The notes beneath the pieces are model-generated. The model ran no database searches and was not told the origin of the DNA. It was given only the letters and a program-made list of their open reading frames with translations. A stretch of 64,000 nt of DNA, taken from positions 62,001 through 126,000 of the forward strand of contig JAIQFS010000010.1 in the NCBI GenBank assembly GCA_020073145.1, given 5' to 3'. The translations under genes were made by a program, and so were the position numbers. How positions within the stretch are numbered: the stretch's first letter is position 1; the number at the start of each line of letters is the position of its first letter. Origin of the DNA: Terriglobia bacterium. GTDB taxonomy: Bacteria; Acidobacteriota; Terriglobia; Bryobacterales; Bryobacteraceae. Shown piece by piece: positions 58,073-64,000 of this stretch.

Positions 58073-59416
58073 TTACTGGACCGCGAGGGCCGCAACCGCC
58101 GGCCTGGGCCGATGCTGCTCCTGCCATTGCTTGTAGTCGTCCTCGCTGAGGTACGTCACATTGACCCACGCATGCGCCATTTCATCGACGGTGCGGTCAC
58201 CCCAGCCGACCCATTGGTTCGGATCCGGATTGTTGCGGTTGGCCGCGGTGTTGTCGTGCCATGCGGTAATGTGGAGCACCGTGCCTTTCGGCAACACCGG
58301 CGCGGCGTCGTCAGCGTAGATGTAGTTGATCATCCAGTTGAAGTTGAAATGATCGACGTAGCTCAACGTCTGCCTGCGGCCATCCGGCAGAATGGCTTCC
58401 AGCGCCATCGCTTTGCCGCGCAGGTGCATGTGAGGCTGGAAATTCTCCAGCCGCGCCGCCTGCCGGAGCATGAAGAAACCTTGCGTCTCGGCGATCGTGT
58501 TCGGAGCGATATCCAGAACCGCGCCGCCATCGGCCGTCGGCGTCGCATTGAAAATCATCAGGCGCGTCCGGTATTTCGGCTCCTCGCCCTTGGGATAAAG
58601 GTACACGCCCAGTTCGGCGTGATCGCGAATCTGCTCTCCGACGGCGTGCAGATGAAGTTCCCACCAAATGTTCGCGCCCGGTAGCAGCAGCTTGCCGGCA
58701 TTGTTCCGATAGACATCGTAGTTCTTCCCGATCGCCCATTCCATGAGAAGGCCGGGGCCGACGTTTGCGACATCTTCAGCATTGGTGACCGGTTCGTCCT
58801 GCTGGAGGCGCGCCAGCACGTGATGCATGATCTTGCGCCCCGCGGGAGTCCCGGGACGGATCTCTACCGCCCGCACCCAGCGCGGCTCCGTAATCGGAAT
58901 CGCCGTGAGCGGCTTGAACCAGACATCCTGGCCGTGCGCCGGCATGGTGTAGTCTTCGGACTTCAACACCAGATCCGGCTGCCCGAATTGCTTGGCCAAC
59001 TGCCAGCCATCGTAGCTCGGCCACTCTTTCGCGGGAGGCATATCCTTGGGGTCGCCCATCGGAGCGCCCGTATCGACCCATCGCACAATGGTGGCGATCT
59101 GGTCGTCGGAGAGCGAAATGTCGTTCTGAAAATGCTGGATACCGACGGTCTTGTCGAGGTGCCACGGCGGCATCTGGCGGGTGAGCACGCGCTCGCGAAT
59201 GGCTTTCGCCCAGGGACGCGTCTCCTGGTAGGTCATCAAGGACATCGGCGCCATGGAACCTTTGCGGTGGCACTCCTGGCACTTGGCTTGAAAGATGGGA
59301 GCCACATCCCTGGTGAACGTGACTGGTTTTTCGGATAAAGCCGCCGCCATCGAACACCCCGCGGCGATCATCAAACCACCTAAAACCGGGACCGCTACCC
59401 TCACTATTCCCCTCAT
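58073..59416 (-). CDS. Cytochrome c fused to PHM-like copper type II monooxygenase domain
   Basis: A 447-residue exported protein. After a signal with possible lipobox (IAAGC), the cytochrome part has one heme motif CQECH (46-50), MAPMSLMTY and RQMPPWH. The C-terminal half (about 190-440) has the His layout of the PHM/DBH copper monooxygenase superfamily: MHHVLA (about 195), HLHAVG (about 254) and HMHLRGKAM (about 328), and a final TAWHDNT stretch. PHM hydroxylates using two separated copper sites and an ascorbate-type donor; here the fused cytochrome could supply electrons. Substrate unknown. A GGAGAGGAG lies before ATG 59416. Confidence 0.8.
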   Translation of the reverse strand: MRGIVRVAVPVLGGLMIAAGCSMAAALSEKPVTFTRDVAPIFQAKCQECHRKGSMAPMSLMTYQETRPWAKAIRERVLTRQMPPWHLDKTVGIQHFQNDISLSDDQIATIVRWVDTGAPMGDPKDMPPAKEWPSYDGWQLAKQFGQPDLVLKSEDYTMPAHGQDVWFKPLTAIPITEPRWVRAVEIRPGTPAGRKIMHHVLARLQQDEPVTNAEDVANVGPGLLMEWAIGKNYDVYRNNAGKLLLPGANIWWELHLHAVGEQIRDHAELGVYLYPKGEEPKYRTRLMIFNATPTADGGAVLDIAPNTIAETQGFFMLRQAARLENFQPHMHLRGKAMALEAILPDGRRQTLSYVDHFNFNWMINYIYADDAAPVLPKGTVLHITAWHDNTAANRNNPDPNQWVGWGDRTVDEMAHAWVNVTYLSEDDYKQWQEQHRPRPAVAALAVQ

Positions 59417-59482
59417 GATCCGCTCCTCTCCGACTTCGGCCAGTTTACCTGTCAAGCGGTAGGTTGTCAATCCCCGGGGCGG

Positions 59483-60763
59483 CTAGGAATGTTTGGGCCA
59501 GACCACCCCTTGATCCTGCTTCGTCACCGTTCCGATTCCTCTGTAGACAAACTTTTGGACGCGCTGCCCGCGATAGGTTTCGGTGGTATAGATATTGCCC
59601 TTCGCATCGGTGGCGATGCTATGGACCGCATAGAATTGCCCGGGTTGCCGCCCCCCGTCCCCGAAGCTGGTCAACACCTGAAGCGAGTCTCGGTCGAGGA
59701 CATGGATCTTCTCGTTCGAGCCATCCGCCAGGTAGATGTACTTCTGTTGCGGATCCTTGGAGAACGCGATGTCCCAGACAGAGCCGTCGCCCAGAGTGTT
59801 CTTGTAGAGGATCTGCTCTTTGACGAAGGTCCCATCCGGCCGGAACACCTGAATGCGGTCATTGACGCGATCGCAGACGTAGAGCAAGCCGTCGTTGGCA
59901 AGTTGGGCGCAGTGCACGGGATTGCGGAACTGCTGCGCCGGCGGATCGTTCGGATTGTACCGGCCGAGCGGCGTGTCGTCGGGCTTGTGGCCATAGGCGC
60001 CCCAATGCCGCTTGTACTTGCCGGTGTTGGCGTCAAACACGATCACGCGATGATTCCCGTAGCCGTCGGCAACGTATAACTCGTCGGTCTTCGGATCGAC
60101 ATAAAGTTTGGCCGGGCCCTTCAGGTTCTCGAGATCGTTGCTGCCTTTGCTCTGCCCCGGCTTGCCGATCTGCATGAGAAACTTACCGGACTGGGTGAAC
60201 TTGAGGACCATGTTGTCGTTGTAGTAGCCGGGCGGCGTGTTCTGGCTTTCGGGCGCGGCGGCACCGCGTCCGGCGGCGTTCTGTCCCGGGCGCGGACGGC
60301 CGTTGCCGCCGATCCAGACGTTGCCCTTGTAATCGACGAAGACTCCGTGGTTGGTCTCGGGCCAATCGTAGCCTTCGCCCGGCCCGCCCCAGGAGCCGAT
60401 GAGGTTGCCCTCCTGATCGAACTCGAGAACCGGCGGGGCCGGCGCGCAGCATTCGGCCTCGACCACGCCCGCCTGCCGCTTGGGGCCCGGCGGGTTGGGC
60501 GCCGCATATTCTTCCATGGCCTCGAGCGAAGCCTGACGGTGAATGATCCAGATGTGATCCTGGCCATCGACCGCGACGCCGATCGCGTTGCCGATGACCC
60601 AGTGGTTGGGCAGCGGCTTGGGCCACAGCGGGTCCACTTCAAAGCGCGGCGCTTGCATGCCGGCGGCTTCGACGGAGGCCCTTTTTTCGACCAGGATGGA
60701 CGCGATGCCGAGCACGATCACCAAGCCCAGCCAGAGGACACCGAGGGATCGTCTGCGCTTCAT
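59483..60763 (-). CDS. Exported NHL-repeat beta-propeller protein
   Basis: A 426-residue protein with an N-terminal signal or anchor helix (7-25), then NHL-like blades: HWVIGNAIGVAVDGQDHIWIIHR, TNHGVFVDYKGNVWIGGNG, KGPAKLYVDPKTDELYVADGYGNHRV, RNPVHCAQLANDGLLYVCDRVNDRIQVF and VHSIATDAKGNIYTTET (each in parts). An insert with ECCAP lies between blades one and two. Proteins of this kind resemble peptidylglycine lyase in fold but no catalytic residue set is clear. It is 67 bases before the cytochrome-monooxygenase gene on the same strand and divergent from the PAL-like gene. Confidence 0.78.
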   Translation of the reverse strand: MKRRRSLGVLWLGLVIVLGIASILVEKRASVEAAGMQAPRFEVDPLWPKPLPNHWVIGNAIGVAVDGQDHIWIIHRQASLEAMEEYAAPNPPGPKRQAGVVEAECCAPAPPVLEFDQEGNLIGSWGGPGEGYDWPETNHGVFVDYKGNVWIGGNGRPRPGQNAAGRGAAAPESQNTPPGYYNDNMVLKFTQSGKFLMQIGKPGQSKGSNDLENLKGPAKLYVDPKTDELYVADGYGNHRVIVFDANTGKYKRHWGAYGHKPDDTPLGRYNPNDPPAQQFRNPVHCAQLANDGLLYVCDRVNDRIQVFRPDGTFVKEQILYKNTLGDGSVWDIAFSKDPQQKYIYLADGSNEKIHVLDRDSLQVLTSFGDGGRQPGQFYAVHSIATDAKGNIYTTETYRGQRVQKFVYRGIGTVTKQDQGVVWPKHS

Positions 60764-60894
60764 CAATTCCCCTCCACGGTTCAGGTGAGTATACATCAGC
60801 AAGCAGACCGACGCAAAGAATTCCGCGTTGGATTTCCTGCCGATCGACCGGTCGCCGTGGTGTAAGATAAATCGCTGGCGAACAGGAGAGTGTC

Positions 60895-61905
60895 ATGCTC
60901 AATCTGCTGAGATTGCTCATCGCGGTCGCCGTGCTGTCCGGGGCCAGCACGCAAGCGCAGCCGAATCCGTATCGCACCGTCGAAAATTGGTTCTGGCTTC
61001 CCGAGGGCCGGACCTGGGGGTCGACCAGCGCGGTGGACATCGATCGCGACGGCACCAGCATTTGGGTCGCCGAACGCTGCGGCGCCAACTCCTGCGCGGG
61101 CAAAACCGATCCGCCGATTCTCAAATTCGACGCATCCGGAAAACTGGTGACCAGCTTTGGATCCGGCCTGTTCCTTTTTCCGCACGGCATCTCGGTGGAC
61201 CCAGACGGCAACGTCTGGATCACCGACGGTCAAGGCCGGGACGGCAAAGGACACCAAGTCTTTAAATTCAGTCCGGACGGAAAGGTGCTGATGACGCTCG
61301 GCAAGGCGGGCGTCGCCGGTGACGGACCGGATACGTTCAACCAGCCCGACGACGTCGCCATCTCTCCCAACGGCGATATCTTCGTGTCCGACGGCCACAC
61401 GCCGGGAATGGGCAATGCCCGGGTAGTCAAGTTGTCCAAGGACGGAAAGTTTATTAAGCAGTGGGGCAAGCATGGATCCGGGCCGGGGGAGTTTGAAGTT
61501 CCGCACGCGCTGGCGTTCGATTCCCGAGGGCGGCTGTTTGTGGGAGATCGAGCCAACAACCGCATTCAGATCTTCGATCAGGACGGCGCCTACCTCGACC
61601 AGTGGAAACAATTCAGCCGGCCGAGCGGGATCTACATCGACAAGAACGATGTGATCTACGTGACCGACTCCGAGTCGACGGGCAAGCCGGGGTACGGATA
61701 CAACCCCGGCTGGAGGCGCGGGATTCGAATCGGCAGCGCCAAGGATGGCTCGGTAACGGCGTTCATTCCCGACCCGCTCGCGCCCGACGCCGATGGCAAG
61801 CTGCCCGCGACGAGTATTTCCGAAGGCGTGGCGGCAGACGCGCAAGGGAATATTTTCGGCGCCGAGGTGGGGGCCAAAGGCGTCAAGAAATACGTCAGGC
61901 GGTGA
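60895..61905 (+). CDS. PAL-like NHL propeller (peptidyl-hydroxyglycine lyase relative)
   Basis: A 336-residue exported propeller. Several blades closely resemble the PAL domain of peptide-amidating enzyme: FLFPHGISVDPDGNVWITDG (His97), FNQPDDVAISPNGDIFVSDG, and FEVPHALAFDSRGRLFVGDRANNRIQIF in parts (His204). PAL uses three such His ligands for zinc and a Tyr in the SDGY segment; here the third PH is RPSG (Ser244) and the Tyr place reads SDGH (His168). It is therefore a relative with an altered site. Disulfide-like Cys62 and Cys67 are present. It is divergent from the 59483-60763 propeller and near the PHM-like gene. Confidence 0.78.
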   Translation: MLNLLRLLIAVAVLSGASTQAQPNPYRTVENWFWLPEGRTWGSTSAVDIDRDGTSIWVAERCGANSCAGKTDPPILKFDASGKLVTSFGSGLFLFPHGISVDPDGNVWITDGQGRDGKGHQVFKFSPDGKVLMTLGKAGVAGDGPDTFNQPDDVAISPNGDIFVSDGHTPGMGNARVVKLSKDGKFIKQWGKHGSGPGEFEVPHALAFDSRGRLFVGDRANNRIQIFDQDGAYLDQWKQFSRPSGIYIDKNDVIYVTDSESTGKPGYGYNPGWRRGIRIGSAKDGSVTAFIPDPLAPDADGKLPATSISEGVAADAQGNIFGAEVGAKGVKKYVRR

Positions 61906-61958
61906 TGGTCGAGCGGCGCGGCCCACACTGGGGCGGACGCGGGCGTTACAATACCGCC

Positions 61959-62858
61959 ATGAGGCCGCCACGACGTGAATTTCTTCAGACACTGGCCGGC
62001 GGCGCCGCCGCGCTGGGTTTGTCCCGCACCGCCTTCGCTCAGGCTGGCCCGGCCGCAGCCAAGCTCACCGATCGGGTCACGCTGATCACCGGAGCGGGAA
62101 ACAACATCGTCTTGCTGGCGGGTGATGGCGGAAGTCTCCTGGTGGATTGCGGCGAGGCGGCGCACGCGCAGGACGTCCTCAAGCTGACCGGCGCCGTCAA
62201 GACAGTCATCAACACGCACTGGCACCTGGAATCAACCGGGGCGAACGACGCGATGGCCAAGGCCGGCGCGAAGCTGGTCTCTCACGTGAACACGGAATTG
62301 TGGATGACCCAGGAGATCATCCACGATTGGGAGAAGAAGGTCTTTCCGCCGCGCGCGAAGGAAGCGCTGCCGACCGAGACGTTTTACACCACCACGAAGA
62401 CTACGTTCGGCAGCGAGCCAGTGGAATCCGGGATCCTGCCGATGGCACACACCGACGGGGACATTTATGTCTACTTCCGGCAGTCGAACATTCTGATGAC
62501 CGGCGACGCGGTGCAACCCGGCAGGCTTCCGATGCTGGACTGGCGCTGCGATGGCTGGATCGGGGGAATGCAGCAGGCCCAGCGCACCTTGCTCGAGATG
62601 GCCAACGACACGACCAAGATCGTGCCGGGCAGCGGACCGGTAATGACCAAGGTGGAGTTGCAGGCAAATCTCGACACGGTGGCCAAGATTCGCGAGCACC
62701 TGGTGATGCTCATGAAGATGGGGATGGGAGCGAAGGACATGATCGAGGCCAAGGCGATGAAGGATTTCGAAGGCTTGGACGGCGATCCGGATGCCTTCCT
62801 CTATATCGCCTACCGCGGCCTGTGGGCGCATGCCCGCGAGCTCGGCGGGATCGTCTAA
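61959..62858 (+). CDS. Tat-exported metallo-beta-lactamase-fold protein with altered metal motif
   Basis: A 299-residue protein. RREFLQTLAGGAAALGLS is a twin-arginine signal. The MBL fold is clear from LVDCGEAAHAQDV, VINTHWHLESTGAND (86-97), MAHTDGDIYVYF and MTGDAV. In the usual HxHxDH motif, this protein has H87-W-H89-L-E91-S92, so the Asp is Glu and the last His is Ser. One or both metal sites may be changed. Family members hydrolyse lactones, thioesters and other substrates. ATG 61959 is chosen; it is 54 bases after the PAL-like gene and probably in the same transcript. Confidence 0.85.
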   Translation: MRPPRREFLQTLAGGAAALGLSRTAFAQAGPAAAKLTDRVTLITGAGNNIVLLAGDGGSLLVDCGEAAHAQDVLKLTGAVKTVINTHWHLESTGANDAMAKAGAKLVSHVNTELWMTQEIIHDWEKKVFPPRAKEALPTETFYTTTKTTFGSEPVESGILPMAHTDGDIYVYFRQSNILMTGDAVQPGRLPMLDWRCDGWIGGMQQAQRTLLEMANDTTKIVPGSGPVMTKVELQANLDTVAKIREHLVMLMKMGMGAKDMIEAKAMKDFEGLDGDPDAFLYIAYRGLWAHARELGGIV

Positions 62859-62897
62859 GTAAGCCGAAATCCCTGGTTTCTACCTCTCCCGCCGGCG

Positions 62898-62921
62898 TTT
62901 CCGAAAGGATCCTTTCGGAAA
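62898..62921. promoter_or_regulatory. Perfect 24-bp palindrome (site 1)
   Basis: The half-site is TTTCCGAAAGGA followed by its exact complement, centred on GGATCC. There is no loop and no following T-run. Its inner 20 bp match the same pattern as the second palindrome 64 bases downstream. Confidence 0.75.
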
Positions 62922-62963
62922 TTCGGAGAGGTTTGTTCCAACCAAAGCAGTTAACTCGGGGTC

Positions 62964-62983
62964 TCCGATTGGATCCAATCGGA
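62964..62983. promoter_or_regulatory. Perfect 20-bp palindrome (site 2)
   Basis: The half-site is TCCGATTGGA followed by its exact complement, again centred on GGATCC. Compared with site 1, only the two bases at positions 6-7 of the half-site differ, and both copies change in a symmetric manner. Confidence 0.75.
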
Positions 62984-63183
62984 ACTGTGCAGGTCGAGTT
63001 TTCGGCTGGAGCCCCAACGACAATTTCCGCTGCGTATCGACCCGCTCACGCCCTCATTATCTCGCGCGGCCCTGAGCGGACGCGGATGCGGGGAGGCCTA
63101 TTTTTGAGCTTAAGTGGCTATTTCTGATCGGGATAAAAAACTTGTCCGGGCTGTCACCGAGGCTAGGTTCACTTCCGTAACCA

Positions 63184-63213
63184 TTCGACTTCGGGTACCG
63201 CCCCTTATATAAT
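63184..63213 (+). promoter_or_regulatory. Promoter of the DUF1587 protein gene
   Basis: A perfect -10 TATAAT (63208-63213) is preceded by TTCGAC (63184-63189) at 18 bases. The start would be near 63219-63220, so the ATG at 63214 cannot be used and translation should begin at ATG 63235 with a very short leader. Confidence 0.6.
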
Positions 63214-63234
63214 ATGGAGCGGTCCTTGTTGAAA

Positions 63235-64000
63235 ATGCGGAACTTATTACTTGCTGCGTTGGCCGCGGGCGCGTTGAGCGCGGCGCCGCAACCCTCCGAC
63301 CAAGCGGCTTCGGCGGCGAATCCCCATCAGGCGCTCGTGAACCGCTACTGCGTTACTTGCCACAATCAGAGACTCCGGACGGCGAAACTGGCGTTCGATA
63401 CGCTCGATCTGACGCACCCGGAAAAGGACGCGTTGACGTGGGAACGGGCCATTCGCAAGCTGCGCGGGGGCATGATGCCGCCGCCGGGCGCGCCGCGGCC
63501 TCCGGGGGAAGCGGTGAATTCGTTTGCCACGTATCTGGAAGACTCACTGGACCAGGCGGCCGCGGCGAATCCGAACCCGGGGAGCGTGCGGATTCACCGG
63601 CTGAATCGCGCCGAGTATGCGAACGCAATGCGCGACCTGTTCGGCATCAACGTGGATGCGGCCGAACTGCTGCCCACCGATGACATCAGCGACGGGTTCG
63701 ACAACATCGCGGACGTGCTGAAGGTGTCGCCGTCGTTCCTGGACCAATACATCATGGCAGCGCGGGCGGTGGTGAAGCAGGCGATTGGGACGCCGCTGAC
63801 GAACAAGAACGTGAAGACGACATTTCGGGGGATGGATCCGACGGTGCCGCTGCCGCCGGGCGCGCGCAACGGAATCACAGCGGAGTTCATGGCGCCCTAC
63901 GAAGGCGATTACGAACTGCGGGCGGCGGGCAATCCGGTGGTATTCACGGTGGATGGGGCGACGGTCGACACCAAGGGGCGCACGCACCTGAAGGCGGGGC
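63235..64000 (+). CDS. DUF1587-type cytochrome c protein, cut by the window edge
   Basis: The first 255 codons of a large exported protein. The signal peptide (about 1-18, LLLAALAAGALSAA) is followed by a cytochrome c motif YCVTCHNQ, a KLRGGMMPPPGAPRP stretch, then the DUF1587 block IHRLNRAEYANAMRDLFG, LLPTDDISDGFDNIADVLKVSP and DQYIMAAR. A domain starting at EFMAPYEGDYELRAAG suggests the carbohydrate-binding-like part before DUF1592/DUF1588, as in planctomycete and acidobacterial proteins of this type, expected at 700-1000 residues. Role unknown, probably in exported oxidative breakdown. It continues beyond base 64000. Confidence 0.85.
   Translation, partial: MRNLLLAALAAGALSAAPQPSDQAASAANPHQALVNRYCVTCHNQRLRTAKLAFDTLDLTHPEKDALTWERAIRKLRGGMMPPPGAPRPPGEAVNSFATYLEDSLDQAAAANPNPGSVRIHRLNRAEYANAMRDLFGINVDAAELLPTDDISDGFDNIADVLKVSPSFLDQYIMAARAVVKQAIGTPLTNKNVKTTFRGMDPTVPLPPGARNGITAEFMAPYEGDYELRAAGNPVVFTVDGATVDTKGRTHLKAG

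Larger units (their letters stand above)
62859..63234 (+). other. 376-base intergenic region with paired palindromes and a promoter
   Basis: No coding frame is convincing. The region contains two long perfect palindromes (62898-62921 and 62964-62983) and, at its right end, a promoter at 63184-63213. It separates the MBL gene from the DUF1587 protein gene and may control the latter. Confidence 0.6.

Noticed and set aside
58073-61905. A true peptidylglycine alpha-amidating system
   Set aside because: The PAL-like protein lacks the third zinc His and the catalytic Tyr, and the PHM-like domain is of the cytochrome-fused bacterial type, so only fold-level relation is claimed.
62898-62983. Palindromes as a terminator for the MBL gene
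   Set aside because: Neither has a loop or a T-run after the stem, and both share a symmetric consensus, which fits protein binding better.

Overview
The window is GC-rich, densely coded bacterial DNA with no phage, transposon or CRISPR array that I can recognise. The gene content points to an acidobacterium of the Solibacter/Bryobacter kind. Pointers are a secreted unknown family present in three copies (domains running from QWPxYPxxGxPR to a DDVWLD block), a kinase-TolB relic, a DUF2934 protein, hydroxysqualene dehydroxylase (HpnE), several PQQ enzymes, and a DUF1587-type cytochrome c protein running off the right edge. This assignment is inference; no rRNA is present.

Layout. 1-13.7 kb: a broken fragment, a lysozyme-like protein, an MFS carboxylate transporter divergent from an SDR plus response regulator, two secreted unknown paralogs around a ModA-like binding protein, an M28 peptidase, a DsbA-like protein, a nucleotidyltransferase-fold protein, a beta-lactamase/NamZ fusion for peptidoglycan turnover, and a Gly-zipper envelope protein with a clear terminator. 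13.9-23.7 kb: OprB-like porin, spermidine-synthase-like membrane protein, lone nuoA, then an overlapping set of membrane MutS-like ATPase, queG and a TPR protein, and two envelope proteins. 23.7-29.1 kb: 6S RNA with its own promoter, an amidohydrolase relic, three dispersed Flp pilin genes, a Wzm-like permease without its ATPase, an M23 peptidase, glutaminyl cyclotransferase, and a structured non-coding stretch.

29.4-45.4 kb is mostly housekeeping and signalling: hpnE, M1 aminopeptidase, degenerate receivers, PilZ, trpD coupled to a DUF5996 gene, a kinase relic, sucC-sucD-ndk, NUDIX and peroxiredoxin genes each next to heptamer tracts, a secreted alpha/beta hydrolase, two tiny membrane proteins, a beta-hydroxyacid dehydrogenase, and a membrane-domain/methyltransferase fusion.

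45.4-64 kb is dominated by exported oxidative enzymes: a methanol-dehydrogenase-type PQQ enzyme, a Tat-exported molybdenum hydroxylase pair, a second PQQ dehydrogenase overlapping a cytochrome c gene, a cytochrome c fused to a PHM-like copper monooxygenase domain, two NHL propellers (one resembling the PAL half of peptide-amidating enzyme), a Tat-exported MBL protein with an altered metal motif, and the start of a DUF1587 cytochrome protein. The most unusual sequence signals are two long perfect palindromes of one shared consensus 64 bp apart (62898-62983), the PHM-like/PAL-like neighbourhood, two pilins with identical mature sequence but heavy silent divergence, and two gene relics that keep both ends of the parent gene but lack the middle.
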